From: Forficula auricularia
Lineage: Eukaryota; Arthropoda; Insecta; Dermaptera; Forficulidae
Direction of reading: 5' to 3'
DNA length: 64,000 nucleotides
NCBI GenBank assembly: GCA_024734495.1
Contig: JALMQS010000187.1
Span: 11,213,300-11,277,299, forward strand
The position numbers and the translations under genes are program-made. Below the pieces are notes generated by a model, which worked only from the letters and a program-made list of their open reading frames with translations, made no database searches and had not been told where the DNA came from. Positions 8,337 through 19,290 of this stretch are shown here, one piece after another (within the stretch, counting starts at the first letter, position 1; every line of letters begins with the position of its first letter).

Positions 8337-10880
8337 CCCCTTGCCCTATATAACCGACTTCAAGGAGGAGGTTCTCTATTCGACTGAATTTTTTTTTGTG
8401 TCTGTTACCTCATATCTCCACCAATTGTGAACCGATTTTGAATTTTTTTTTCATTGGTATTAGACCTTTTTTGTTAGGTTTGTTCAGTCCTAACTTCTTT
8501 GTTTATGAACCGATTTCGATGATTCTTTTTTTATTGGAAAGTGGGTATCTTAGGGATGGTGCAATATTAATTTGGTCAAGTTCTGATGATATGATCAACG
8601 ACGAAATAACGTAAATATCCAATTCTTATGAGCAAATAATCGAAATTATATAATAAATAGAATCTTTTATAAAATAAAATAAATTTTGAAACTTTCATTT
8701 AAAACCCGCAAATGTTTCGAGAGAATTTCTATATTTATGAAATGAATTTTTTTTATCATTTTCTCATTCAGTCGCCCGACGCTTTCTCTTACGAGATGCA
8801 TACAAAATATTATCTTAAGTCACTATTTTTTTTTTTATAATGATATTGATACAAGAAGAAGTTGCACCAAGAAGGTACAACCTCTGAAGTCCGTGGTGGA
8901 CCCTTGTAACGTGAAGATAAGGGGAGATTTAGGGATTGGGTAGAGGTCGAAGGTATCTGTGGATGCTGGTCTTGAAAGTTTGAAGGTTATAAGTAGCTGG
9001 AAAGACGGTCGGGGAAGAGAATTCAGTCTCTAGATGTCATAGGGATAAATGAATTGGCGAATGCGTTTGTTCGATTAGTATCTAGTTTAAGCGCGTAGGG
9101 GTGTTGAATTTTAGAAAATCGTGTATTTCGGGCAAATGAGGCCTTTGGTGGGATTATCGATTTTATTTCGTCAGAACAAAAGCCATGGTAATATCTATAA
9201 AAAAGGGATAGGGCGGAGACAGATCTACGATGGGCTAGGGAGTCGAGAGTGTCAGTTAATGTAGGATCGCCTATCAGTCTGATAGCTCGCCTCTGAATTG
9301 CATCTAAGGTATTAAGAGAATACTTGGAGGCTCCTCTCCACAAATGCGAGCAATATTCAAGACAGGGGCGAATTTGAGCCTTGTATAATATAAGGAGTTG
9401 AGTGGGGGTGAAAAATCGTTTGGTTCGGAAAAGAAAGCCAAGCTTACATGCTGCAGCTTTTGCTACTGAGATAATATGGTCATTCAAGAGAGGTCAGAAC
9501 CTAAGGTGACACCTAACATTGATATTTTATTACGGAATTCCAATGAGCTCGAATCAAAGGAAATGTCCGGAAGGTTCCTATCTGCGCGCCTAGAAATTAG
9601 GCAGCACTGTGTTTTGCCAGCATTAAAGTTTACCAAATTGTGAGATCCCCATTTTTAAGCATGCTTAAATCTGAATTTATTGAGGAGGCTATGTTTGCGC
9701 GATTGTCTAGTAAGGATTGAGCGTTGTGGAGGGTGCTATCGTCAGCGTAACAATGTATTGGATTGGAGGGCAGATTTAATAGGTCATTAATATAGATAAT
9801 AAAGAGTGTGGGAGAGATGACTGAGCCCTGAGGAACTCCAGCATTAGTATTAAAGGACGAGGATGATATTCCGTCAACCTCGACTTTAATAGAGCGGTTT
9901 GAAAAGCTCTCAAGCAACTTGCAGAAGCTCGGGGAAGGCCAAATGCAGGTAATTTGGCAGAAAGATTTTACTACCAGACATGATCGAAGGCACACTGAAA
10001 TGTCTAAACCTATTACGAAAGTCTCTTTACCAGTCTCTAGTGCTTTATTCCAAATATGAGTTACTCTATGCTAAAATATCGCCGGTGGACCGAAATTGTC
10101 TAAAGCCGTATTGACTATCATGGATTAGTTTATTAGATTCTAAATGGTGAAGAACTTGCTCATTAATGATTTTTCCATGATTTTAGAAAGAACCGAAGTT
10201 ATGGCGATCGGACGATAATTGGCTACATTTGAAGGATCTCCTTTTTTTTAATTGGTTGAATTCTTGCTGTTTTCCAGCTCTCCGGAAATGAGCCAGTGGT
10301 ATATGAAAGTTTGAAAATTTTTGAGAGAATAGGAGCAAGTTCAGGCGCGCAATTTTTTGATTATACTGGTGGGAATGTTGTCTGGGCCAGCGGCTGAATT
10401 AACATTTAGGTTTTTTATTACTTTTAATATTTTTGGTATTCTGAATTTAATATCTGACATAATATTAATAACATCACTAAAAAGGAGAAAAATAAAAATA
10501 ATTTTTTATAAAAAAAAAAAAAATAAAACCGACTTCAAAAAACTTAAATGCAACAAATAAAATAATAATATCTTAAAAATAAAATAAAATCGACTAAAAG
10601 GTATAAAATAATGATCTTATTTAGTTACAACTAAACGACGAAATATTAACATGAAATTACTTTTTGAAGTCGATGCCAAACATATACATTTTATGAATCG
10701 CACTTGACGGATCTTAGTAGGTTTGGCGGATACGCTCGCTTATAGGGTATAGTTTGTTTTGGCACCGACTTCCAAAGCAATTTCATGTTAATATTTCGTC
10801 GTTTAGTTGTAACTAAACTTTTAAGATTAACTATTTTAGCATTATACCTTTAAGTAGACTTTTTATTTGTACATTCGAAA
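8337..10880 (+). repeat. Composite repeat E2-P, copy 1, split by a LINE
   Basis: The E2 part (8337-8828) starts ACCGACTTCAAGGAGGAGG and contains TTCTGATGATATGATCAACG. The palindromic P part (10461-10880) has CTAAAAGGTATAAAATAATG and the arms GTTACAACTAAACGACGAAA / TTTCGTCGTTTAGTTGTAAC. In other copies E2 runs directly into P, so the LINE at 8830-10460 inserted between them. Confidence 0.7.
8830..10460 (-). pseudogene. LINE family I (jockey-like), 5'-truncated, copy 1
   Basis: Minus-strand reverse transcriptase of a non-LTR retrotransposon, 5' truncated and broken by frameshifts. In order: NVNSAAGPDNIP (near 10400), NYRPIAITSVLSKIM (near 10210), LDIS...AFDHVW (near 10000), NAGVPQGSVISPTLF (near 9820), CYADD (catalytic YADD at 9749-9738), then ISMLGVTLGSDLSW, KAQIRPCLEYCSHLW, AIRLIGDPTL and the C-terminal FIPMTSRD. 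The 3' UTR has a hairpin around GTTGTACC...GGTGCAAC (about 8850-8875) and a poly(A)-like end near 8830. The same family recurs at 32622-32990, 43885-44527 and 52088-53165. Clade placement is by general resemblance to jockey-type RTs. Confidence 0.88.
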
Positions 10881-11096
10881 AGTTTATTAATCATTTTTTA
10901 TTCATTACAAAAATCTCTACATTTTTTAAAATATGTAAACCATGGACCCGTAAAGTCTTTGAGAATATGCCGAAAGAAAAAATAAGTCATATATCAAGAG
11001 AATGTAATGACAGTGTCTGAAATTATTCTCCAATATAAATGTTTTTACGAAATATGGAATTTTCCACCACGTGATCTTTCTTCCCACCCTTAAGAC

Positions 11097-12090
11097 GAGG
11101 GTGATCCGCGATTGGAATTAGGTGTACACCTCTCTGGAAGTATTTTGGAAATACTTGTAAATATTTGGAAGAACTTCGAAACATTTTGCATTGACTTGGA
11201 GATTACTTAAAAACATTTGAAAGTACTTGGAAATATTTGCAATTACTTGGAAATATTTGGAAGTACTTGAAAATATTTGGAAAGTACTTGGAAATATTTG
11301 GAAGAACTTGGAAACATTTGGAAATGTACTTGGAAATATTTGGAAGTACTTGGAAATATTTGGAATTACTTGGAAACATTTGGAAGTACTTGGAAATATT
11401 TGCAATTACTTGGAAACATTTGGAAGTACTTGGAAATATTTGAAAGTACGTGGAAATATATTTGGAAGTACTTGGAAATATTTGCAATTACTTGGAAATA
11501 TTTGGAAGTACTTGGAAATATTTGGAAGTACTTGGAAATATTTGCAATTACTTGGAAATATTTGGAAGTACTTGGAAACATTTGCAATTACTTGGAAATA
11601 TTTGGAATTACTTGGAAATATTTGCAATTACTTGGAAATATTTGGAAGTACTTGGAAATATTTGGAAGTAAGTACTTGGAAATATTTGCAATTACTTGGA
11701 AATATTTGGAAGTACTTGGAAATATTTGCAATTACTTGGAAACATTTGGAAGTACTTGGAAATATTTGCAAGTACTTGGAAACATTTGGAAGTACTTGGA
11801 AACATTTGCAATTACTTGGAAATATTTGCATTTGGAAGTACTTGGAAATATTTGCAATTACTTGGAAATTTTTGGTAGTACTTGGAAATATTTGCAATTA
11901 CTTGGAAATATGTGGAAAGTACTTTGGAAATGTATTCTAAATATTTCCAAGTATTTTAAAAATATTTCCAAGCACTTCCAAATATTTCCAAGATACTTTC
12001 AAAAATTTCCAAGTACTTCCAAATGTTTCCAAATACTTTCAAATATTTCCAATGAGTGTACACCTACTTTCAATCGCGGATCACTCCTCG
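11097..12090. mobile_element. S element: inverted ends around a 20-bp minisatellite
   Basis: Ends are GGGTGATCCGCGATTGGAAT plus TAGGTGTACACC on the left, with the inverse at about 12045-12087 (GTGTACACCTACTTTCAATC, GCGGATCACTCC). Between them is the minisatellite at 11133-12050. Shorter relatives occur at 23708-24118, 34700-35080 and 40264-40345. No transposase was seen; it is probably non-autonomous. Confidence 0.65.
11133..12050 (+). repeat. 20-bp minisatellite, GGAAGTACTTGGAAATATTT
   Basis: About 40 units alternate mainly between GGAAGTACTTGGAAATATTT and GCAATTACTTGGAAATATTT. The final 110 bp (11940-12050) are in the opposite orientation. Because 20 is not a multiple of 3, each unit is read in all three frames in turn, so long frames stay open on both strands (e.g. 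237 and 285 codons, repeating Y-L-E-V-L-G-N-I). These are artefacts of the repeat, not genes. Confidence 0.92.
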
Positions 12091-12270
12091 ATTTACAATT
12101 ACTGTTACGCCTATTAACAATTAACTCCCTTTAAATGAAGGTTGTTGTTATAAACCTGTATATAGAATATTGTCACCTGGTAATAAATATTTTATCCCAT
12201 ATGAACACCTTTTATTTTATAAACCCTAGACATAACAGCGCCTTTGCCAGCTCCGGCCAGCCCGACTCCC

Positions 12271-12996
12271 CTGAGTTATTTTAGATAGTTTATAAAATCG
12301 ACCAATTTAGGGTTCATCTTTAAATATTAATAATAATTAAACTATTGTTTATAGAATTAATTTGATCAAATAGAACTCTTAATTAGACATTAAAGAATAT
12401 TATTTAATCATAAAAAATCAAATTTTATATCTATGATGACCATAATAATCGTTTATTTTACTGAAAATCCAAAAAGTTGTTTACAATACTCAATTTTTTC
12501 AGATGGGACATGTCATAAAATTTAGTATTTTTTGAATTCTACATAAAAATCCAATAGAATTTTATTAAATGTTCCGTGTGCCAAAAATGAATAGTTTTTA
12601 AATAAAAATATTTTAAATTTCACTCGTCTAGATCTTAATTATTATTTATACATTATGGACGAGTGAAATTTGAAAATATTTTTATTTAAAAACTATTCAT
12701 TTTAGGGATAGGAAATATTTAATAAGAATTCTATTGGATTGTGCAGAATTAAAATACTAAAATTTATGCCATGTCCCATTTGAAAAAATTAATATCAACT
12801 TTTTTAGTTTCAGAAACAAACAATTATTATGGTCATCCTGGATATAAAATTTAAATTTTTATGATTAAGTAAGATTCTTTAATGTCTAATTAAGAGTTCT
12901 GATTGATCAAATTAATTCTACAAACAATAGTTTAATTATTATTCATTTTTAAGATGAACGCTAAATTGATAAATTTACTATCTTAAAATAACTCAG
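12271..12996. repeat. Large palindrome, about 730 bp
   Basis: Arms of roughly 350 bp, from CTGAGTTATTTTAGATAGTT to its inverse at 12996, with the centre near 12635. A single-arm copy lies at 45736-46075. Non-coding; it lies in intron 2 of gene A. Confidence 0.8.
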
Positions 12997-13119
12997 AAAT
13001 TATAAATTGTAGACATCAAGTTAAATTGTACAAAATCTTCTTAGTTTTATACTTAATCTAATGATGTAAAAATATTTGGGGAGTTCTATTGAAAATAAGA
13101 AAGTTGATAGTGAGTGCGG

Positions 13120-13257
13120 CAAAGCGGAAAGTGTTCAAAAGTTGTTAATAATTTATTTAAAAAGACCATATTCCAAAACATGTCAAAGTTCAAATTTTTC
13201 TCTCAATTCCTTCCATGAAAACTTTTAATGAACGTGTTCTGTGGAACACCCTGTATA
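13120..13257 (-). mobile_element. Element end with ACAGGGTGTTCC
   Basis: On the minus strand it starts TATATACAGGGTGTTCCACA and continues GTTCATTAAAAGTTTTCATG. The same start is found on the plus strand at 63957-64000. Only one end is recognised. Confidence 0.5.
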
Positions 13258-13405
13258 TACTTAACCTTGAAATACCCTTGAAAGCTTATTCTAGGTCGAC
13301 AAACAAGAGCGTAGTTTAGTCTTAAACTTTGATTTCAATCTTTTTTTCATATAATGCACTGTTTTTGAGTAATAAGACTGTCTCAAGATAAAAAAACTCA
13401 TCCGG
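13258..13405 (+). repeat. Repeat T, copy 1
   Basis: Shares CCTTGAAATAC, CTAGGTCGACAAA and ATATAATGCACTGTTTTTGA...AGACTGTCTCAAGATA with 59020-59180. It abuts the large palindrome at 13410. Non-coding. Confidence 0.6.
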
Positions 13406-13409
13406 TATA

Positions 13410-14882
13410 TACAGGGTGATTCACGATCGATGGCACGTTAGACGTTTATGAAAAACGAGAAGCAGGATTTTTCTGAAAATTTAGCACCTTACATTTTCTT
13501 ATCCTGTTCTATCGATCTAAAATATTTTCAGCATTGCGACATTTCGGCTTTGATTGAAAAGTCGTAGAAACTTTATTTTTTTAAATAGAAACACCCCGTA
13601 TATTAACACGTTTTAGAACCGCCCTTTTACTAAAATACTTTTGGTTAATATTGTCTATACCTATCTCTATTGGTATTCGAAATAAAAAATAATTTGTGTT
13701 AAATATGGTCCAAAACATGGCCCTAATTCAACTTAAATAAATTAGTGCCCTCAATTCATGAAAAGTTGATATTTTGGTGGTAGATTTAAACTCACCTGAA
13801 GTATTTAATTTGCGCCAAAAAATCGACTCCATATTATACAGGGCATGGTAAAATTACTATTATTTCCGTTATTCATAAAAGGGTGTCAAAAGTTCGTTTT
13901 TCAAATGAGACCCCCTGTATATTACTCAATAAATTGAAAGACGAAGAAAAATGCTTTAAGACAGTATATCACTGTCCCTATACCTAAAAGATCAAGTTTT
14001 CTTAATAAAGGCGATTTTTCATGAGAATTTACTTTTTAATGAATTCAATTTTAACTAACCATGGAAATATCAAGCTTATGACAGTTTATTGACTATTTAT
14101 AAGAAAGTTACAAATAGTTTATTGACGGTGTTCAAAAAAATCACCGCAAATATTGATTATTCAAACGAAGTTCTTATGAAATTATTTATTTTGTACTATA
14201 AGAACTTCGTTTGAATAATCAATATTTGCGATCATTTGGGAGATTTTGTTGAACGTCGTCAATAAACTGTTTATCAGTTACTTATAAATAGTCAGCAAGA
14301 TAACTGATATTTACCATGGTTGGCTAAATTAAATTTATTAAAAAGTAAATTTTCACAGTGACTTCATTAGAAAACGATGTTTTAGTTATAGGGACATGAT
14401 ATATCTTGATTTATCTTCCTCTTTCATTTTATTGGAGTAAATATAGGGATCATTAAAAAGGCACTTTTATGAACTGACACGGTAAATACATGTCGTTGCG
14501 CTCATAATGGTCGATTTTTTTGGCGTAAATTCAGCTTCGGAGTGATGAGCTACCGCAATCAACTTCACTCATAATTTGAATTAGGAGCCATGTATTTGGA
14601 CCATATTTGCTACAAGTTGTTATCTTTCGAAAACCAATAGAGATAGGACAATATTAACAAAGAGTATTTTATTAAAAGGGCGAGTTTTGCGTGTTACGAA
14701 GGGGTTTATTTAAAAAATAAAGTTGACTTATTTTTCGATGGAAACTAAAACGTTGCAATACTGAAAATATTTTAAATCGATAGAACAGGTAAGAAAATGT
14801 AAGGTGCTATATTTTCAGAAAAATTTTGCTTTACGTTTTCCATAAACATCTAACGTGGCATCGACTGTGAATCACCCCGTAA
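13410..14882. mobile_element. 1.47-kb palindromic element
   Basis: The left end TACAGGGTGATTCACGATCG and right end, read inward, TACGGGGTGATTCACAGTCG bound arms of about 730 bp that stay complementary almost to the centre. The innermost arms read CAAACGAAGTTCTTA and TAAGAACTTCGTTTG near 14170-14210. Arms differ by scattered substitutions and indels. No transposase frame was found. It lies in intron 2 of gene A. Confidence 0.8.
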
Positions 14883-14944
14883 AGATTGATAGATAGATTA
14901 TAACCACCTCTAACCAACTTGGCAAACTACTTATAATTTTCAAT

Positions 14945-15260
14945 TTTCCCAGACTTGGCCAAGCCCTGGTTGTCAATTAGTCTAGACTTGTTTATTTGTT
15001 ATCATTTCAGGCTTGGGCCAACCAACGAATTACCAATGCATAGCAAAGCCTTGGCCCAGCCCTGGTTTTCCGTTCCTCAAGCCTTGGCCCAGCCCCGGTT
15101 TTTACGTTTCCCAATGCTTGGGACCAGCCCTGGTTGTCAATTTGTCGCGGCTTGATACATTGTTATCATTTCCAGGCTTGGGCCAACGAATTACCAATGG
15201 CATAGCCAAGGATTAATCCATAGTTAGTTAGCCCAAGGCTGGTTAGTCTTGGTTCTAGGT
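14945..15260 (+). repeat. Tandem GGCTTGGGCCAA/CTTGGCCCAGCCC repeats
   Basis: CTTGGCCCAGCCCTGGTT-like motifs recur several times, together with two copies of a longer block ending GGCTTGGGCCAACGAATTAC. They lie in intron 2 of gene A, immediately downstream (on its strand) of exon 2. No coding role was recognised. Confidence 0.65.
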
Positions 15261-15282
15261 TGGTGGGGTGATTGTTTCATAC

Positions 15283-15366
15283 CTATGTAATGGTTGTTCA
15301 CAAAAAGATGTCCTATATACTCTTTTGCTTTTTCAGAACAAAAATCAAGAAACTTTCCATCTTTTG
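15283..15366 (-). CDS. Gene A exon 2, D-F-C-S-E-K exon
   Basis: An 84-nt phase 1-1 exon. The acceptor is a pyrimidine-rich run ending TTTTGTTTCAG, and the donor is TAG|GTATGA. It reads A-K-D-G-K-F-L-D-F-C-S-E-K-A-K-E-Y-I and ten more residues. Gene B exon 2 reads G-K-Y-I-D-F-C-S-E-K...Y-I at the same place, which is the main evidence that both are real exons. It is too short to stand out as an open frame by itself. Confidence 0.72.
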
Positions 15367-15426
15367 CTGAAACAAAATAAATAACTGAATAAACGAATTT
15401 GAATTAAGAATTTAATCCACACTTTC

Positions 15427-15454
15427 TTAAGGGAGTTCGAGACTGCTTATCTAT
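15427..15454 (+). mobile_element. Left end of a TTAA-type element
   Basis: TTAAGGGAGTTCGAGACTGC then TTATCTAT matches the left end of the element at 61335-61948. The Harbinger copy starts at 15455, right after this stretch; the other end is not found. Confidence 0.4.
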
Positions 15455-16477
15455 GGGCCAGTTTCATAAAACTAAGATGACCCTATGCTAGGGAAGACCC
15501 TGGGGTTAGCTCTCGAAATATGTTTCATAAAAAAAAACATAGGGTAATCGCAGACTTAACACCTCTATCTTTAACTCTCCGAACTTGATGGGTTAACCTT
15601 TATCCTGGAGATAACCCTGTGTTTATTTACATTAGAAAAACATTTTATATAGTTAGAGTTTCAAATCAAAATAATTCAAAACTAATCGTTATATTATTTA
15701 TTTTTATAATATTATCATTATTTTGATATAATATTAAATATAGTCAAATATACCATATATACATATATATAGAATTTTAATTTATGTTAACACGGAACTA
15801 GAATAAAACAAAAGAATTCATTATATAGGTATATTTTTTAAAAGTACCTATAAATATCTAATAAATTAAATTAAAAAAATTTCAAACTAAAATCGAAGAA
15901 AGCAGATATTTCTAATAAAATAGCTAAATGTTTATATTTATTTCGTAGAATAAAATTAGATTTGAAACGATTGGAGTCAGCATTAAATTCTGATGCCAAA
16001 TCATCCCATATTTTTACTTTATTTTTTCTTTTAAATTAGCATCATAATCTGAACGCTAAGATTCCAACACATTTTTATATTTATTAACGAGAAAAACAAG
16101 ATGTTTCTCTTCTTCTATTGTGAAATTGGGAGTTCTTTTACGCTTAATTGAAGATTGGTCCTAAAATTTAATATTCACTTATTCACATTTCAAATTTTTA
16201 GAATTACATGATTTGTCTCAGTTTTGTTGTATCTACTTTGTTGTATTTACTTTTTTACCACTTTATTTTTATATGATTAAATAGGAAAAAAAATTTTTGA
16301 TTCTTTTAGCACAAAAATCTAGGGAATTTGGCCGTTGCCAACCTATTTTCCTACCCTTGACTCAGGGTGAGCTAACTCGACACTATTTTGTTTTATGAAA
16401 TTCATATTGTTTGGAACTCAGGGTAACTCTCAACCTGGAGTTGAGTAAGCTGAGATTTTTTTTTATGAAACTGGCCC
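15455..16477 (-). mobile_element. PIF/Harbinger-like element, copy 1
   Basis: Inverted ends GGGCCAGTTTCATAAAA. A degenerate minus-strand frame near 15970-16150 reads RTPNFTIEEEKHLVFLVNKY and continues to D-D-L-A-S-E-F-N, a Myb/SANT-like DNA-binding domain of the type carried by PIF/Harbinger elements. The frame has stops and shifts. No DDE nuclease gene is present. Flanking triplets are TAT and TTA, so the target duplication is not clean. It lies in intron 1 of gene A. Confidence 0.7.
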
Positions 16478-16791
16478 TTAGAGAACAATTTAACTGGACT
16501 AAAATGGTACATGTACTTCAAGAATTAAAAAAAAACAACATAATTCTTGATTAAACATCTGAAATTTATTTAACATCTTAGTGTGCACACCCCGCCTGAC
16601 GCTGACGTGTTAACTCGCGGCGACTAAAACGTCAGCTCTCCTGTTAGCACGTATCGTCCATTATAAGGTAATACTTAGAATAAAAATGTCTTCAACATGT
16701 TTTTTTAGAAAAAATAATAAAAGGTATGGTGGAATAAGAAAATAAATACAGCTATGATCAAAGTTAAATGAAATCATGAAAAAATAAATAC
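16478..16791. other. Remainder of intron 1 of gene A
   Basis: About 310 bp of unique-looking sequence between the Harbinger end and exon 1. A short GC-richer patch (16585-16650) is present. The last 100 bp next to the exon 1 donor align with the same part of gene B's intron 1. No other feature was seen. Confidence 0.5.
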
Positions 16792-16870
16792 CTTCGTCCG
16801 AATAGCCAGTTCCAACAAAAGCGAAAATGTACAAAAGTACAACGGACAACTCTACTGCTATGTTGACCAT
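16792..16870 (-). CDS. Gene A exon 1, signal peptide
   Basis: ATG at 16870-16868 opens 26 codons plus one base: MVNIAVELSVVLLYIF, then a small-residue region A-F-V-G-T-G-Y-S-D-E suited to signal-peptidase cleavage. The donor AAG|GTATTT lies at 16791. Gene B exon 1 starts with the same MVN and has the same donor context (GGTATTTATT). The 5' UTR is only about 45 nt from the expected start of transcription. Confidence 0.75.
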
Positions 16871-16941
16871 ATTAAATCTATAGTATACTAATGATTAGTT
16901 TGAAATAGGTAAGTAATAAGAACATTCAAGTCCATAGTTCC

Positions 16942-16949
16942 TTATATAA
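16942..16949 (-). promoter_or_regulatory. TATA-like box of gene A
   Basis: TTATATAA on the minus strand, 72 bp upstream of the gene A ATG. Gene B has TTATTTAA at 45227-45234, 69 bp upstream of its ATG, within a longer stretch alignable between the two copies. Transcription would start about 30 bp downstream, near 16915. Confidence 0.6.
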
Positions 16950-17533
16950 TGAAAATTATTCATAGATAATTATATGGGTTATTGATATGTACAGAAACAT
17001 ATTAAATATTATTTTCATATATTTAGCTGTTACTATCACCAACTTTCTATTGCTAATCTGTCTTTTTTGTCTATCAGCCAAAATATATATTTTTTAATAC
17101 AATGAGGATTAAAATAAATAATACCAAAAAAAATTTAGAAAGAAAAAAACGGAGTTCAAAAAAATTAAATGCAACAAATAAAAATAATAAGAACTCAAAA
17201 ATAAAATACACTAAAAGGTATAAAATATTCTCCAAACAGAAGATGTTATTATTAAACTTTATTTCCATCTTATCTTAAAAAAAATGCCTGTATTAAATAT
17301 ATTTCAATTTATGATATTAAAAAACCGAGATACGCATGTACTAGATGTATATGAATTCTCAAATAATTATCTTATTTAGTTACAGCTAAACTATGAAAAC
17401 ATCTGTTGCATGTTCACTTTTTGAAGTCGGTGCCAAACAAATACTATTTTATAGAATCGCACTCGACGAGACTTAGTACGTTTGGCGGAGTAATGAAGAT
17501 TCAACATCGCGTAGGCTCCTATGTTTATATAAC

Positions 17534-18361
17534 AGGTCATTCAATAAGTCCGTAGGATGATAGAAAAAAACAAATGTTGACAAAACTCGATTTTATTATT
17601 CAACATAGTTACCTTCGAGGGCGATACAACGAGTATAGCGATTTTCCAACTTTTCGGATACCACTTTTATAGTACTGATTTCTCTTTCTCGAAAATAGGC
17701 CTCAGTTTCGCTGATTACTTCATCATTGGACTTCTTTTGGATTCTGGTGTATAATAGTGAATCCATTGTCACATATCGACGATAAATTCCATTTTATTGC
17801 GGTTTTAACAGCGCTAAACACTCCTCTGAAGCATCGATTCGTTGTTGTTTTTGGTCGACTGTGAGCTCGCGCGGCACCCACTTTGCACAGAGCTTTCGCA
17901 TACCCAATGTTCGTGTAAAATGCTAAAAACACTACCATTTACAATACCACCTTCAATTTGCCATCGTTCATAACTAATTTGTGGGTTTTTTTATGTTTTC
18001 TGGAATAACAGTCTCTTTTGGGCGTCCACTGCGCTCTGCAACATTTGTGCTGGTAACGACCACGTTTAAATTCAGCAATCCACTTCTCTACCATTTGTCT
18101 CGATGGAGCAGAGTTCGGATAATGTTTATCGAAGCCATTGTTTGGTTTCCACTGTATTTTTAATCAAAAAGCAATACTTTATTAAAACTCAAAGTTCACT
18201 TTTTTAATAACAAATTGAAAATGCTATAACTCACGAATCCAATAGTCAGATTGCTGTCAAATTTATACACGTATCGTTTGAGAAGGACTAAATAAAAATT
18301 ATATAAAGAAATTCTAGTAACTCCATCTATGTGATCATCCTACGTGCTTATTGAATGACCT
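17534..18361 (-). mobile_element. mariner element, internally deleted
   Basis: Inverted repeats AGGTCATTCAATAAGTCCGT on the left and AGGTCATTCAATAAGCACGT read inward from the right, both followed by AGGATGAT. The length is 828 bp, shorter than complete mariners (about 1.3 kb). It holds a minus-strand transposase pseudogene. Confidence 0.82.
17585..18160 (-). pseudogene. mariner transposase, core deleted
   Basis: The N-terminal helix-turn-helix region is readable: QMVEKWIAEFKRGR, then GRPKETVIPENI after shifts, then LCAKWVPRELTVDQKQQRID and Y-V-T-M-D, which holds the first catalytic Asp. The sequence then jumps to the C-terminal block ETEAYFRERE and RYTRCIALEGNYVE. The central part with the second and third Asp is deleted, and there are several frameshifts. 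Confidence 0.82.
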
Positions 18362-19290
18362 AATAGTTTGTTTCAGCACCGACTTCAAAAAGTGATTTCT
18401 TGTAATAATTTCTTCTTTTAGTTGTAACTAAATAGGATAATTATTTTATACCTTTTAGTACACTTTATTTAAATTTTTGAGTTCTTATAACTGTTTATTT
18501 GTTCCATTTAATTTTGAAGTCTCGGTTTTATTTTCTAAAAATTATTTTTATTTTTCTCTTTTAGTGATGTTAAGAATAGTGACTTATAATAATAACTTGC
18601 ATGCATCTCGTAAGAAAAATTCAGGCGATGGAATCAGAAATTGATACATTTTATTGAACCAATTATTTTACATGAATTAATGTACACATTGTATTTGAGC
18701 TTCAACGCCGAGTGCTTCTACACCATCATGGTGTCCTTGATCTTCTTGAGCTTGGCAACATCTTTTTAGTCCTTGTTTTTAATAAGAAAAAAAAACTAAT
18801 CCAGAAATTGATAATAAAATTCGAAAAATTCATATATAGAGAAATTATATCAAACGTTAGCGGGTTTTAAATGGAACGTTTTAAAGATTTTTTTCTCAAG
18901 ATCTTGTAATTATAATTTTCGATTGTTTGCTGCATAAAAAATTGGAGATTAACCTTATTTCGTCATTGATCATATCTTTTGGAATTTCAGTACCAAATTA
19001 ATATGGTACCACCCTAAGGTATCCTCTTTCAAACTAAAAGGAAGCAATCGTTAAAATCGGTTCAATAAAAACAAAGAAGTTATCTGCCTAAACAAACCGG
19101 CAATATCAAAAAAGGTCAAATACCAATGACATAAACGGGTCCAATCAAAAGCTAGACTGAACCCAATGAAAAAAAATCATCAAAAATCTGTTAAAATTGA
19201 TTTGGCTAGAGTTATGCGGGTAACGTAGACACAAAAATATACTCAGTCGAATTGAGGAGCGCTCCTTTCTTTTTGAAGTCTGTTAAAAAA

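Larger units (their letters stand above)
7784..16870 (-). pseudogene. Gene A: four-exon small secreted Cys protein, probably frame-broken
   Basis: Four exons on the minus strand mirror intact gene B: 16792-16870 (signal peptide), 15283-15366, 8055-8226 and 7784-7987. The splice sites of introns 1 and 2 are in phase 1 and match gene B. The D-F-C-S-E-K and K-C...I-C-L-P motifs are kept, and exon 3 has a longer charged linker (N-E-R-K-E-K-K). Two faults are seen. The exon 3 donor follows GG instead of G, giving phase 2 and an early stop in exon 4. In exon 4 the frame with the fourth cysteine stops at 7896-7898, while the part matching gene B's fifth cysteine (YIKTWTC) lies in another frame. The last cysteine is absent. 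It may be a recent pseudogene, or the two single-base faults may be assembly errors. Function unknown; secretion is inferred from the signal peptide. Confidence 0.7.
17140..19290 (-). repeat. Composite repeat E2-P, copy 2, split by mariner
   Basis: The P part (17140-17533 and 18362-18540) is palindromic with CTAAAAGGTATAAAATA and AACTAAA landmarks. The E2 part runs in reverse from 18545 to about 19290. The mariner copy at 17534-18361 interrupts P near its centre. Confidence 0.65.

Noticed and set aside
11227..12134. Long overlapping frames (up to 285 codons) on both strands
   Set aside because: They come from a 20-bp repeat that is stop-free in every phase; the peptide is a 20-residue periodicity without domain features.
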